Shown: positions 34,482 through 43,842, counted from the stretch's first letter. The stretch is DNA of 64,000 bases from Streptomyces sp. Ag109_O5-10 (GCF_900105755.1 NZ_FNTQ01000001.1:992001-1056000); one strand, 5' to 3'. Notes: generated by a model from the sequence alone, not told the origin. Translations and numbers: made by a program.

Positions 34482-35471
34482 ATGGGCACGATGCGCGAGG
34501 AGCACCGCAAGGTCACTCTGGCCTCCTGGCCGACACCGCTCGAACCCGCCCCTCGGCTCGCGCAGGCACTGGGACTGGGGCCGGACGACCTGTGGATCAA
34601 GCGTGACGACCTGATCGGGCTCGGCGGCGGCGGGAACAAGGTCCGCAAGCTCGAGTGGACCTGCGGACAGGCCCTCGCCGAGGGTGCGCGAACCCTGGTC
34701 ACCAGCGGGGCGCCGCAGAGCAACCACGCCCGGCTCACCGCGGCGGCCGGGGCCCGGCTCGGCATGGACGTGGTGCTCGTCCTCGCGGGCGAGCCCACGG
34801 GCACGGCCGCGGGCAACCTGGCGCTCGACGGCCTCCTCGGCGCCCGGATCGTGTGGGCCGGCGCGGTGGACGAGGCCGGACTCGCCGCCGTCCTCGACCG
34901 TGTCGTCGCGGAACTGCGCGAGCGCAACGCGGCTCCGGCGCTCATCCCCTTCGGCGGATCGAGTCCCGTCGGCGCCCTCGGCTACGTCGACGGCGGGCGC
35001 GAGCTCCTCGCGCAGGCTCCCGACCTGACCACGGCCGTGGTCGCGCTGGGCAGCGGTGGCACGATGGCCGGGCTGGTGCGTGCCCTGGGCGAGGACCGTG
35101 TCCTGGGCGTGCACTGCGGCGCCGTCGCGGATCCGGGACACACACTCGACCTGCTTCTGACGGACCTGTACGCGCCCGCCCCCGCCCCGCGGCGGCCACG
35201 GCTGCGGCTCGACCAGGTCGGGGCCGGGTACTCGAGCCTCACCGAACCGGTGACCGAGGCGCTCCTGCTCGCCGCCAGGACCGAGGGGCTCGTCCTGGAT
35301 CCCGTCTACACCGGGCGGGCCATGGCCGGTCTCGTCGCGGCCGTGCGCGAGGGGGACATCCGGCCGGGTGACCGCACCGTCTTCGTCCACACCGGAGGAC
35401 TCCCCGGGCTCTTCGGCCACCAGGAGGCGCTACGACGGGCCGGAGAGGTCCTCTCGGACCGCACCGGGTGA
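34482..35471 (+). CDS. D-cysteine desulfhydrase / ACC deaminase family PLP enzyme
   Basis: A 329-residue fold type II PLP enzyme from ATG 34482; ATG 34491 is a close alternative. WIKRDDLIGLGGGGNKVRKLEW contains the Schiff-base lysine of the GNKxRK loop. TSGAPQSNHARLTAAAG contacts the cofactor phosphate side, and ALGSGGTMAGL is the phosphate-binding loop. Members either degrade D-cysteine to pyruvate, sulfide and ammonia or open 1-aminocyclopropane-1-carboxylate. The discriminating residues cannot be assigned here. It is monocistronic, and its 3' end overlaps the convergent hypothetical gene by 42 bases. Confidence 0.88.
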   Translation: MGTMREEHRKVTLASWPTPLEPAPRLAQALGLGPDDLWIKRDDLIGLGGGGNKVRKLEWTCGQALAEGARTLVTSGAPQSNHARLTAAAGARLGMDVVLVLAGEPTGTAAGNLALDGLLGARIVWAGAVDEAGLAAVLDRVVAELRERNAAPALIPFGGSSPVGALGYVDGGRELLAQAPDLTTAVVALGSGGTMAGLVRALGEDRVLGVHCGAVADPGHTLDLLLTDLYAPAPAPRRPRLRLDQVGAGYSSLTEPVTEALLLAARTEGLVLDPVYTGRAMAGLVAAVREGDIRPGDRTVFVHTGGLPGLFGHQEALRRAGEVLSDRTG

Positions 35472-36158
35472 CCCGGGCGGCCCGCGAAACACCGCCGCCC
35501 CGGACGCCCCGGCGAGGGGAAGGGAGCGCTCGACCTCGACCGTCGTGGTGACCCGGGTGAGGGCGGGGCGGCGCGGGACCGAGCCGAACCCGAACCGCAC
35601 GGGAGGTTCGACCGGCGCGAGCGCGCCCAGGTCCGCGCCGTCGTAGGTGCCCGACACTTCGCGGATGGCGAGCAGGTCCCGCGCGCCGTACCACTCCCTG
35701 CGGCCGTTGCCCGCGGTGCCGCGGGTCCGCACGCCTGGCAGCAGCACGCGGGCGACCCCGTCGGTGATCGCGGACCACGCCGGGCGGCCGGCGAGCGGGC
35801 CGGGGACGGCACGCAGCAGATGGCCGAGGAGCGTGCGGCGCCCGGTGGCGAAGCGCAGGCGGAGCGGTCCGGCCGTGACGGTCCAGGTGTCCGCGAGGAC
35901 AGTCACGTCGACCGGTACGACGTGCACCGCGTCGAAGCCGTACGTGCCGCTGACGAATTCGGCCGTCCGCCGGGTCGGAGCGAGCAGCAGCCGATCCCCG
36001 TCGCCTCGTTCCAGCATCACGTCGCTGAACGGGCCGAACGGCGACCGGGGCCAGTGGCCCAGCACGACACGCGTGCCGGACACGGTGCCGAGGCCCGCGA
36101 TCCAGCCGTCGAAACGCAACCGGGCGCCCCGCGAGCCCGGGCGCAACACCCGCCTCAT
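35430..36158 (-). CDS. conserved hypothetical protein
   Basis: A 242-residue soluble protein with no signal peptide, from ATG 36158 with AAAGGG upstream. I do not recognise a named family. It is beta-rich, with repeated short strands such as RLRFDGWIAGLGTVSGTRVVLGHWPRSPFGPFSDVMLERGDGDRLLLAP. Codon use and GC bias match its neighbours, and the frame is uninterrupted, which supports a real gene. The last 42 bases are antisense to the PLP enzyme gene, so the pair are 3'-overlapping convergent genes. Confidence 0.75.
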   Translation of the reverse strand: MRRVLRPGSRGARLRFDGWIAGLGTVSGTRVVLGHWPRSPFGPFSDVMLERGDGDRLLLAPTRRTAEFVSGTYGFDAVHVVPVDVTVLADTWTVTAGPLRLRFATGRRTLLGHLLRAVPGPLAGRPAWSAITDGVARVLLPGVRTRGTAGNGRREWYGARDLLAIREVSGTYDGADLGALAPVEPPVRFGFGSVPRRPALTRVTTTVEVERSLPLAGASGAAVFRGPPGSPGAVREDLSGPS

Positions 36159-36530
36159 ACGTCCGCCCTTTCCCTCATGGCTCCAGCAGGTTTGTACCCG
36201 GCGGAGTCCGTCGGGTACCCGGCCCCCGGACCACAGCCACAGCCACAGCCACAGCCGTCGGTCTCCCCGCCGGCGGACGGAGGTGACGGCACCGGATGCG
36301 CGCCCCGCACAGGTCTGCCCGCTCTCCCCGGACGGCCGGTCCGAATCCGCTGGCCGCGCCCGCGGCGTCCGCGTGCCGTTGCGCGGGTGCGAGCAGGGGT
36401 GGAAGGCTGGAGAACGGCACCGGTTCGTGGGCCTGCCGGGAACCGTCCGGTTCTCTCGGCGCACGCGCCCCCTGGCCCGGATGCCGGCGGCCCGCCCTAC
36501 GGACCGCGTCCTCACCCCCTGGAGGTAGCC
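36159..36530. other. 372-base intergenic stretch with a CCACAG microsatellite
   Basis: Between the hypothetical gene and the DUF5709 start I see only a hexanucleotide run, CCACAG repeated 4.3 times at 36231-36256. The flanking promoters must lie here, but no clear hexamers stand out. Open frames through the region read as Pro/Gln runs and are not credible genes. Confidence 0.6.
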
Positions 36531-37001
36531 GTGACCACCGCCGACGGATGGGGGGACGACGTCTACCAGCCCGACGGATCCGAGATCCGTGAGGACACGG
36601 GGCTGCTCGACGTGGAGGACACGCTCGAGTCCGACGGCGTCAGCGAGCCCCTGGACCGTGGCTGGTCCCCGCCCGAGCGGCCGTGGGCGGTGGAGCACAC
36701 CGGGGTGACCGCGGCGGAGCGCCACCGGGGCGAGACGCTGGAGCAGCGGCTCGCCGAGGAGCTGCCCGAACCGGCCGCCCCCGACGGCGACGGCATCGGC
36801 GACTGCCAGGGCAGCGACGGCGAACTCCTGGACAACGAGGTCGGCGACCTGCGCTCCGGCCGGCTCGTGGCCCCGAACGAGGGGGTGCACGAGGACGACG
36901 AGAGCGGCCTCGTCGCGACCGACATCGGCATCGACGGCGCCGGGGCGTCCGCGGAGGAGGCCGCCATGCACATCGTCGACGAGGACACCGCCTACGGCTG
37001 A
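36531..37001 (+). CDS. DUF5709 family protein
   Basis: A 156-residue very acidic protein with a perfect GGAGGT at 36521-36526 before GTG 36531. Repeated Asp/Glu-rich strings ([28 protein letters not shown] and [23 protein letters not shown]) match the actinobacterial DUF5709 family, whose role is unknown. There are no membrane segments or cysteine pairs. It lies 50 bases before rpmE2 and may be co-transcribed with it. Confidence 0.9.
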   Translation: MTTADGWGDDVYQPDGSEIREDTGLLDVEDTLESDGVSEPLDRGWSPPERPWAVEHTGVTAAERHRGETLEQRLAEELPEPAAPDGDGIGDCQGSDGELLDNEVGDLRSGRLVAPNEGVHEDDESGLVATDIGIDGAGASAEEAAMHIVDEDTAYG

Positions 37002-37051
37002 CCACGCCCTCCCCTCCCCTGCCCTACCGTCCCGTCCTTGGAGGAGCCGCC

Positions 37052-37312
37052 ATGCAGCAGGACAAGCACCCCGACTACCACCCGGTGGTCTTCCGCGACC
37101 GCGCCGCCGGATACGCCTTCCTGACCCGGTCCACCGCGACCAGCGACCAGACCATCGAATGGGACGACGGCCAGACCTATCCGGTGGTCGACGTGGAGAT
37201 CTCGTCCGAGAGCCACCCCTTCTACACCGGGAAGGCCCGCACGGTGGACACGGAGGGCCGCGTCGCCGCGTTCGAGCGCCGCTACGGGGGCGGCTCGGGG
37301 ACGGCGGGCTGA
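37052..37312 (+). CDS. rpmE2: 50S ribosomal protein L31 type B
   Basis: An 86-residue L31 of the zinc-free type: [28 protein letters not shown] and the SHPFYTGK segment are diagnostic, and the four cysteines of type A L31 are absent. It replaces the zinc-binding L31 on the ribosome, usually under zinc limitation through Zur. I did not find a convincing Zur box in the 50 bases before it, so control may lie upstream of the DUF5709 gene. GGAGG at 37040-37044 is the ribosome site. Confidence 0.95.
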   Translation: MQQDKHPDYHPVVFRDRAAGYAFLTRSTATSDQTIEWDDGQTYPVVDVEISSESHPFYTGKARTVDTEGRVAAFERRYGGGSGTAG

Positions 37313-37393
37313 CCCTCGAAGCCCTCGTGGTCCTCGAAGGCCCGCAAGGCCCCCCGAAAGCCTCCGAGGACGCCGAAGGCCCCGACCGCCGGT

Positions 37394-38188
37394 TCAGATC
37401 ACGTTCAGGGCGGCCGCGCAGCCTATGCCGCCGAGCATCATGAACACCGGCATGAGCACCCTCAGCTCGACCCAGCTGCCCGCGCGGAACCGCATCACCT
37501 TCGGGGGGCCCAGCGGGTACCAGCGCTTGCGGCCGATCGGGATGGGCCACAGGATCGGGCAGCCGGAGACGGTCAGTGCGTCCCCGATGTCGTGCACCAG
37601 CGCCCCCAGCACCACCGGCAGGCCCAGCCACAGGTACTCCTGGCCGGGCTGGGTGAACAGCCAGTCCGAGCCGTTGCCCGGCTTGTCCAGGATGCCGGCC
37701 AGGATCCAGGCGCTGGTCGCCGCCAGCAGCCACACCAGGACGTCGCTGCTGGAGCCGCGCGCCGCCCGCCACAGCAGGCCCTCGATCGCCAGCACCATGT
37801 GCGCGAACAGGATCGCCAGCACCGCCCACCGGCCGCCGAAGATCGCCGCGGCCGAACAGCCCCCGCCGATCAGCACCGCCCACAGCCAGGTGTGGGTCAG
37901 GGTGCGGTGGCCGCCGGAACGGCGCGGGTCGCCCGGCTTCCGGGTCGCCTTGTAGACGGCGTAGGACAGCTTGTCGACGATCTCGCAGATCCAGCGCGAC
38001 AGCGGTCCGAAGGCGCGGGAGATGGTCGCCGCCTTGTGGTCGAGGTCCGGGGCGAGCGCGGCGCCTGCACAGATCAGCGCTCCCACCAGCAGCACCGGCC
38101 AGGGCATCGTATGCCCGGTCGCCGCCGCCGCGGCTCCTACGCCGAGCCAGGCGGCCGCCCCCGACAGTGAGTGTGCTGGTCCCATCAT
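37394..38188 (-). CDS. membrane-bound metal-dependent hydrolase (DUF457/YdjM-like)
   Basis: A 264-residue polytopic membrane protein. ATG 38188 is used; ATG 38206 would add six residues. The family's conserved polar residues lie among TM helices: MMGPAHSLSG, APDLDHKAATISRAFGP, GGHRTLTHTW and VHDIGDALTVSG. These His/Asp clusters are thought to bind metal at the inner membrane. E. coli YdjM belongs to the same family and is a LexA-regulated gene. The true reaction is unknown. It converges with rpmE2 and diverges from the helicase. Confidence 0.88.
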   Translation of the reverse strand: MMGPAHSLSGAAAWLGVGAAAAATGHTMPWPVLLVGALICAGAALAPDLDHKAATISRAFGPLSRWICEIVDKLSYAVYKATRKPGDPRRSGGHRTLTHTWLWAVLIGGGCSAAAIFGGRWAVLAILFAHMVLAIEGLLWRAARGSSSDVLVWLLAATSAWILAGILDKPGNGSDWLFTQPGQEYLWLGLPVVLGALVHDIGDALTVSGCPILWPIPIGRKRWYPLGPPKVMRFRAGSWVELRVLMPVFMMLGGIGCAAALNVI

Positions 38189-38333
38189 GGCCGTTGCCCG
38201 CCCCATTCCTCGTATGCCGCTGTCCAGTTGACCGGGTGCGATGACGCTCCGTCGGCGACACAGCGTAGCGGTCATGATCTTCGTGCTCGAAGCCGATTCC
38301 CCCCTCGGCGGGTGGGCCAGGCAAGATGGGGGC

Positions 38334-40847
38334 GTGACCCTCATCGATCAGCTGCCGCCGACCGCCGACCCCGACGCCCTGTACGAAGCCTTCGAGGCCT
38401 GGGCGCAGGAGCGCGGTCTCACGCTCTACCCCCACCAGGAGGAGGCGCTGATCGAGGCGGTCTCCGGGGCGAACGTGATCGTGTCGACGCCGACCGGCTC
38501 CGGCAAGAGCATGATCGCCGCGGGCGCGCACTTCGCCGCGCTGGCCCGGGACGAGGTCACCTTCTACACAGCGCCGATCAAGGCGCTCGTTTCGGAGAAG
38601 TTCTTCGAGCTGTGCAAGCTCTTCGGCACCGAGAACGTCGGCATGCTCACCGGCGACGCCTCCGTGAACTCCGACGCGCCCGTGATCTGCTGCACCGCCG
38701 AGGTCCTCGCCTCCATCGCGCTGCGCGACGGCAAGCAGGCGGACGTCGGCCAGGTCGTCATGGACGAGTTCCACTTCTACGCCGAGGGCGACCGCGGCTG
38801 GGCCTGGCAGATCCCGCTCCTCGAACTGCCCCAGGCGCAGTTCATCCTCATGTCGGCCACCCTCGGCGACGTCTCCTTCTTCGAGAAGGACCTCACCCGC
38901 CGCACCGGCCGGCCCACCGCGGTGGTCCGCTCGGCGACCCGCCCGGTGCCGCTCTCCTACGAGTACCAGCTCACCCCGATGACCGAGACGCTCACCGAGC
39001 TCCTGGAGAGCAGGCAGGCGCCGGTGTACATCGTGCACTTCACGCAGGCACAGGCGGTGGAGCGGGCGCAGGCGCTGATGAGCATCAACATGTGCTCGAA
39101 GGAGGAGAAGGAGCAGATCGCCGAGCTGATCGGCAACTTCCGCTTCACCACCAAGTTCGGCCAGAACCTGTCCCGGTACGTCCGGCACGGCATCGGCGTG
39201 CACCACGCGGGCATGCTCCCCAAGTACCGGCGCCTGGTGGAGAAGCTCGCCCAGGCCGGTCTGCTGAAGGTCATCTGTGGCACCGACACCCTGGGCGTGG
39301 GCGTCAACGTGCCCATCCGCACGGTGCTGTTCACCGCCCTGACCAAGTACGACGGCAATCGGGTGCGCACGCTGCGCGCCCGTGAGTTCCACCAGATCGC
39401 CGGCCGTGCGGGGCGCGCGGGCTTCGACACCGCCGGCCTCGTGGTCGCGCAGGCGCCCGAGCACGTCATCGAGAACGAGAAGGCCCTCGCCAAGGCGGGC
39501 GACGATCCGAAGAAGCGGCGCAAGGTGGTGCGCAAGAAGGCGCCGGAGGGCTTCGTCGGCTGGACGGAGAACACCTTCGAGAAGCTGATCGCGTCCGATC
39601 CGGAGCCGCTGACGTCGCGGTTCCGGGTGACGCACACGATGCTGCTGTCGGTGATCGCCCGGCCGGGCAATGCCTTCGACGCGATGCGCCACCTGCTGGA
39701 GGACAACCACGAGCCGCGCAAGCAGCAGCTGCGGCACATCCGCCGGGCGATCGCCATCTACCGCTCGCTGCTCGACGGCGGCATCGTCGAGAAGCTCGAC
39801 GAGCCCGACGCCACCGGCCGTATCGTCCGCCTCACGGTCGACCTTCAGCAGGACTTCGCGCTCAACCAGCCGCTGTCGACCTTCGCCCTGGCCGCGTTCG
39901 AACTCCTCGACCCCGAATCGCCGTCCTACGCCCTCGACATGGTGTCCGTGGTCGAGTCCACGCTGGACGACCCGCGCCAGATCCTGGCCGCCCAGATGAA
40001 CAAGGCGAAGGGCGAGGCCGTGGCCGCCATGAAGGCGGACGGCGTCGAGTACGAGGAGCGCATGGAGCGCCTCCAGGACGTCACCTACCCGAAGCCCCTG
40101 GAGGAGCTGCTCTTCCACGCCTACAACACGTACCGCACGAGCCACCCCTGGGTCGGCGACCACCCGCTGTCGCCGAAGTCGGTCATCCGGGACATGTACG
40201 AACGGGCGCTGACCTTCACGGAGTTGGTGTCGGTCTACGAGCTGGCCCGCACCGAGGGCATCGTGCTCCGCTACCTCGCGAGCGCCTACAAGGCACTCGA
40301 CCACAACATCCCGGACGACCTGAAGTCCGAGGACCTGCAGGACCTGATCGAGTGGCTGGGCGAGATGGTCCGCCAGGTCGACTCCAGCCTGCTGGACGAG
40401 TGGGAGCAGCTCGCCAACCCGGAGGAGATGACCGCCGAGGAGGCCCAGGAGAAGGCCGACGAGGTCAAGCCGGTCACCGCCAACGCGCGCGCCTTCCGGG
40501 TCCTGGTGCGCAACGCGATGTTCCGGCGGGTGGAGCTCGCCGCCCTCGACAGGGTCGACGAACTGGGCGAGATGGACGCGGACTCCGGCTGGGACGCCGA
40601 CGCCTGGGGCGAGGCGATGGACAAGTACTGGGACGAGTACGAGGACCTGGGCACCGGCCCCGACGCCCGCGGTCCCAAGCTGCTCGTGATCCAGGAGGAG
40701 CCGAAGAACGGGCTGTGGCGGGTCCGGCAGATCTTCGACGACCCGAACGACGACCACGACTGGGGCATCAGCGCGGAGGTCGACCTGACGGCCTCCGACG
40801 CCGAGGGCCGCGCGGTCGTCCGCGTCACCGGGGTCGGTCAGCTCTGA
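38334..40847 (+). CDS. Ski2-like DEAD/DEAH RNA helicase
   Basis: An 837-residue superfamily 2 helicase. GTG 38334 is favoured because the upstream ATGs (38241, 38274) would add non-conserved residues. Motifs in order: Q-like YPHQEEAL, motif I TPTGSGKS, Ia APIKALVSEKF, Ib/II VMDEFHFYA, III MSATLGD, then in the second RecA domain VHHAGMLPKYR, CGTDTLGVGVNVP and HQIAGRAGRAGFD. The C-terminal 400 residues are the helical region of the Ski2/Mtr4/HelY type, with an acidic end. It should unwind RNA during processing or decay. Actinobacteria keep one or two such genes. The tesB gene follows 79 bases later. Confidence 0.94.
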   Translation: MTLIDQLPPTADPDALYEAFEAWAQERGLTLYPHQEEALIEAVSGANVIVSTPTGSGKSMIAAGAHFAALARDEVTFYTAPIKALVSEKFFELCKLFGTENVGMLTGDASVNSDAPVICCTAEVLASIALRDGKQADVGQVVMDEFHFYAEGDRGWAWQIPLLELPQAQFILMSATLGDVSFFEKDLTRRTGRPTAVVRSATRPVPLSYEYQLTPMTETLTELLESRQAPVYIVHFTQAQAVERAQALMSINMCSKEEKEQIAELIGNFRFTTKFGQNLSRYVRHGIGVHHAGMLPKYRRLVEKLAQAGLLKVICGTDTLGVGVNVPIRTVLFTALTKYDGNRVRTLRAREFHQIAGRAGRAGFDTAGLVVAQAPEHVIENEKALAKAGDDPKKRRKVVRKKAPEGFVGWTENTFEKLIASDPEPLTSRFRVTHTMLLSVIARPGNAFDAMRHLLEDNHEPRKQQLRHIRRAIAIYRSLLDGGIVEKLDEPDATGRIVRLTVDLQQDFALNQPLSTFALAAFELLDPESPSYALDMVSVVESTLDDPRQILAAQMNKAKGEAVAAMKADGVEYEERMERLQDVTYPKPLEELLFHAYNTYRTSHPWVGDHPLSPKSVIRDMYERALTFTELVSVYELARTEGIVLRYLASAYKALDHNIPDDLKSEDLQDLIEWLGEMVRQVDSSLLDEWEQLANPEEMTAEEAQEKADEVKPVTANARAFRVLVRNAMFRRVELAALDRVDELGEMDADSGWDADAWGEAMDKYWDEYEDLGTGPDARGPKLLVIQEEPKNGLWRVRQIFDDPNDDHDWGISAEVDLTASDAEGRAVVRVTGVGQL

Positions 40848-40926
40848 GCAAGAACCCCGGAACAGGGCCGAGCAGAGGTTCGATCGCAGGCCCGCGCACA
40901 CGTCCCAGCACAGGAGAATCCAACCG

Positions 40927-41793
40927 ATGACCAACCCGGCCGAGAGACTGGCCGACCTGCTCGACCTGGAGCAGATCGAGGTCAACATCTTCCGTGGCCG
41001 CAGCCCGCAGGAGTCCCTCCAGCGGGTTTTCGGCGGCCAGGTGGCGGGCCAGGCACTGGTCGCCGCCAGCCGCACCGTGGAGGGCGACCGTCCCGTGCAC
41101 TCGCTGCACGCGTACTTCCTGCGCCCGGGCCGGCCGGGCGTGCCGATCGTGTACCAGGTCGAACGGATCCGCGACGGACGGTCGTTCACGACCCGCCGGG
41201 TCACCGCCGTGCAGCAGGGCCGCACGATCTTCAATCTGACCGCCTCCTTCCACAAGCCTGAGGTGGGAGCCTTCGAGCACCAGCTGCCGCAACCCCGCGA
41301 GGTGCCGCACCCGGAGTCGCTGCCGACGCTCGCGGAGGAGATCCGCAAACATCTGGGCGAGCTGCCCGAGCAGCTGGAGCGGATGGCGCGCCGCCAGCCC
41401 TTCGACATCCGCTACGTCGACCGGCTGCGCTGGCATCCCGAGGAGATAACCGGCGCCGAGCCGCGCAGCGCCGTGTGGATGCGCGCGGTCGGTCCGCTGG
41501 GTGACGATCCGCTGGTGCACACCTGCGCGCTGACCTACGCCAGCGACATGACGCTCCTGGACGCGGTCCGGGTCCCCGTCGAACCGCTCTGGGGGCCGCG
41601 GAACTTCGACATCGCCTCGCTGGACCACGCCATGTGGTTCCACCGGCCGTTCCGCGCCGACGAGTGGTTCCTGTACGAGCAGGAGTCCCCCGTCGCCACG
41701 GGCGGCCTCGGTCTGGCCCGCGGGCGGGTCTACGACCTCGAGGGACGGCTACTGGTATCGGTCGTCCAGGAGGGGCTGTTCCGCGCGCTCTAG
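40927..41793 (+). CDS. tesB: acyl-CoA thioesterase II
   Basis: A 288-residue double hot-dog thioesterase of usual length. ATG 40927 follows AGGAGA. Marks include RVFGGQVAGQALVAASRTV with the conserved GGQ region, HSLHAYFLRPG, and near the end SLDHAMWFHRPFRADEWFLYEQESP with the catalytic Asp context, then GRVYDLEGRLLVSVVQEGL. It hydrolyses medium and long acyl-CoAs to free acid and CoA in the cytoplasm. It is placed in the same direction as the helicase, but the spacing does not require an operon. Confidence 0.95.
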   Translation: MTNPAERLADLLDLEQIEVNIFRGRSPQESLQRVFGGQVAGQALVAASRTVEGDRPVHSLHAYFLRPGRPGVPIVYQVERIRDGRSFTTRRVTAVQQGRTIFNLTASFHKPEVGAFEHQLPQPREVPHPESLPTLAEEIRKHLGELPEQLERMARRQPFDIRYVDRLRWHPEEITGAEPRSAVWMRAVGPLGDDPLVHTCALTYASDMTLLDAVRVPVEPLWGPRNFDIASLDHAMWFHRPFRADEWFLYEQESPVATGGLGLARGRVYDLEGRLLVSVVQEGLFRAL

Positions 41794-41895
41794 CGGGCGC
41801 GCATGCCGGCGCGGTGCGTACGCTGGCGCCCTGCGTATGCCCACGCGGGCGCGGCTGCCGACGCTCGCGGTCCGGGCCGCCGGTCGGTGGGGCCG

Positions 41896-42768
41896 TCAGT
41901 GGGCGGCGGGCTTCGGGTTTCTGCGCAGCAGCCAGCCGCGCAGGCCTCGCGCGAGTGCCGCCCGGCCGGGCGCGGCGAGTTGGGACGGCGCGGTGGTACG
42001 GGGCACCGGCCGGTGTGCTCGGGCCTGCGCCACCTCCCGGGCCAGGTCGTGCCTGAACCAGTCGATCTCGTCCGGATCGGCCGCCGTCATGAGCTCCTCG
42101 GCGAGCCGTGCGGCCGCCGAACCCGGCGCGCCGTGGGCGGGCGGAGCCGGCCGCAGGGCCGTCACGCGGGCGCGCTCGTGCGGGTCGGTGAGCACCTCGT
42201 CGATCTCGCCGGGGTCCAGGAAGCCGGCCACCACCCCGGCCCGCTCCCACGGTCCGTCCGCCTGCCTGAGCAGGAAGCCGCAGTGGCGTCCGCGCCAGTT
42301 CCGGGCCCGCTGGTCCGCGCCGGCCCGCAGCCGGTCGCTCAGTTCCGCGGGCGTACGGCCGGTGAGCAGCCACGTGTTCGTCTCGTCGGCCGCGAACCGC
42401 CGTAGCTCCTCCGCCAGGTAGAGCCAGACCACGGCACGATAGCGATTCGGGTACCACCTGACCGGAGTCACCAGGCCGAGTTTCGCGACGCGGGTGAACC
42501 TGCCCGACGGGATCCCCATCAGGGCCGCAGCCTCGGTCGTCCCCACGACCCGCACGCTCTCGCTGAGGGACTCGGACCGGCCCCGGAGCCGGTCGATCTC
42601 GGTCCGTGGGACACGGCGGCCTCCACCGCCTCCCTCGTCGGGCACGGTACGGATCCGTCCGAGGTGTACCGCGAGGTCGAACTCACCCCGCCTGAGGCCC
42701 AGTTCGCGGGCGGCGCGGCTCGGTGCGCAGGTGTTCGGACGGTTCTGGACAAGGGTGGTGCCGGACAT
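41896..42768 (-). CDS. DUF6397-like putative DNA-binding protein
   Basis: A 290-residue cytoplasmic protein from ATG 42768. The N-terminal half looks like two small helix-turn-helix units: SRAARELGLRRGEFDLAVHLGRIRT and VVGTTEAAALMGIPSGRFTRVAKLGLVTPVRWYPNRYRAVVWLYLAEEL, the latter resembling an excisionase/MerR-like wing. The C-terminus is basic (ALARGLRGWLLRRNPK). I recall such proteins under DUF6397 in Streptomyces, role unknown. It is convergent with tesB. A DnaA-box-like sequence lies upstream of its start. Confidence 0.8.
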   Translation of the reverse strand: MSGTTLVQNRPNTCAPSRAARELGLRRGEFDLAVHLGRIRTVPDEGGGGGRRVPRTEIDRLRGRSESLSESVRVVGTTEAAALMGIPSGRFTRVAKLGLVTPVRWYPNRYRAVVWLYLAEELRRFAADETNTWLLTGRTPAELSDRLRAGADQRARNWRGRHCGFLLRQADGPWERAGVVAGFLDPGEIDEVLTDPHERARVTALRPAPPAHGAPGSAAARLAEELMTAADPDEIDWFRHDLAREVAQARAHRPVPRTTAPSQLAAPGRAALARGLRGWLLRRNPKPAAH

Positions 42769-42859
42769 GGCCGTTCTCCCCCGTGGAGCGGGTGGCTCGC
42801 GCCGGGTGCGCTCGCCGTGGAAAAAACCGTAGCCGGTCCGGCGAGACCCGTGGCGGGCC

Positions 42860-42868
42860 TGTGGATAA
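42860..42868 (-). promoter_or_regulatory. isolated DnaA-box match (TTATCCACA)
   Basis: The minus strand reads TTATCCACA, the consensus bacterial DnaA box, in the spacer between the DUF6397-like and roadblock genes. A single box is not an origin. It could be a regulatory DnaA site or chance. Confidence 0.35.
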
Positions 42869-42894
42869 CTCCGCCACAGGGATGAGTTCGCAGG

Positions 42895-43308
42895 TCAGAG
42901 GTCTATCGCGGAGGAGCTCTCAGGTTGCCGGGCATCCACTGCGAGGTGTTCGCCGACACGGTTGACCAGCAGGGTCATCTCGTAGGCGATCTGGCCGATG
43001 TCGGCCTCCGCTCCGCTGAGCACGCACAGGCAGCTGCCGGCTCCGGCCGCGGTCACGAACAGGACCGCCTCGTCGTACTCGATCATCGTCTGCCGCACCT
43101 GGCCCGCCCCGAAGTGCCGTCCCGAGCCCTTGGCGAGGCTGTGCAGCCCGGAGGCGACGGCGGCCAGATGCTCCGCGTCCTCCCGGCGAAGGCCGGTGCT
43201 CGCTCCCGTGACCAGCCCGTCGTTCGACAGGACCAGCGCGTGCCGTACGTGCTCCACGCGTTCGGTCAGGTCGTCGAGCAGCCAGCCGAGTCCCTGGTTC
43301 TGCGCCAT
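42895..43308 (-). CDS. solitary roadblock/LC7 domain protein (CvnB paralogue)
   Basis: A 137-residue roadblock protein from ATG 43308. WLLDDLTERVEHVRHALVLSNDGLVTGASTGLRREDAEHLAAVASGLHSLAKGSGRHFGAG is nearly the same as the CvnB encoded 2 kb away, about 60% identical by eye over the core. Roadblock proteins bind small Ras-like GTPases as dimers. This copy has no kinase, DUF742 or GTPase gene attached, so it may be a stray duplicate that forms mixed dimers with the conservon CvnB. Confidence 0.9.
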   Translation of the reverse strand: MAQNQGLGWLLDDLTERVEHVRHALVLSNDGLVTGASTGLRREDAEHLAAVASGLHSLAKGSGRHFGAGQVRQTMIEYDEAVLFVTAAGAGSCLCVLSGAEADIGQIAYEMTLLVNRVGEHLAVDARQPESSSAIDL

Positions 43309-43405
43309 GTCGTCAGCGTCTCCCCGTGTGCCGTCTCCCCCTGGCGGGAGGATCTCCCCGCCAGCCTTCCCCACCACCGGCGTCCGGGCAAGGAGGATGG
43401 GGGGC

Positions 43406-43834
43406 ATGGCAGAGAAGATGACCGACGAGGAATGGCGGGCGTTCGTCTCGCACGGCACCCGCACCGGCAAACTGTCCACCGTCAGCGCAGACGGCAGCCC
43501 CCATGTGGCCCCGGTCTGGTTCCTGCTGGACGGCGACGAGCTGATCTTCAACACCGGCAAGGACACCGTGAAAGGGCGCAATCTCGCCCGTGACGGGCGT
43601 GTCGCCCTCTGTGTGGACGACGACCGGCCCCCTTTCCACTTCGTGGTGCTCAACGGGCGCGCCCGGCTGTCGGAGGACCTGGACGAACTGCGTGACTCGG
43701 CCACCCGGATCGCGGCTCGCTACATGGGGGCGGAGCGCGCGGAGGAGTTCGGCACCCGCAACGGCGTCCCGGGCGAGCTGCTGGTCCGGGTCACCGTGGA
43801 GAAGGTCGTGGCGCTCAAGGACCTGACGGGCTGA
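43406..43834 (+). CDS. PPOX-class F420/flavin-dependent oxidoreductase
   Basis: A 142-residue split-barrel protein. ATG 43406 has AGGAGG at 43391-43396; another in-frame ATG at 43397 is too close to that site. FVSHGTRTGKLSTVSADGSPHVAPVWFLLDGDELIFNTGKDTVKGRNLARDGRVALCVDD is the typical pyridoxamine-5'-phosphate-oxidase-like core that binds FMN or, in actinobacteria, often F420. The substrate is unknown. It lies between two minus-strand signalling genes and stands alone. Confidence 0.88.
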   Translation: MAEKMTDEEWRAFVSHGTRTGKLSTVSADGSPHVAPVWFLLDGDELIFNTGKDTVKGRNLARDGRVALCVDDDRPPFHFVVLNGRARLSEDLDELRDSATRIAARYMGAERAEEFGTRNGVPGELLVRVTVEKVVALKDLTG

Positions 43835-43842
43835 GGCTCGGC

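Noticed and set aside
35820..36530. In-frame upstream extension of the DUF5709 gene
   Set aside because: The added sequence reads through the CCACAG microsatellite as Pro-Gln runs and lies antisense to another gene; a perfect GGAGGT marks the GTG at 36531 instead.
40870..40900. GGTTCGAT-like string between the helicase and tesB genes, considered as a tRNA T-arm
   Set aside because: No cloverleaf arms or acceptor stem can be drawn around it.
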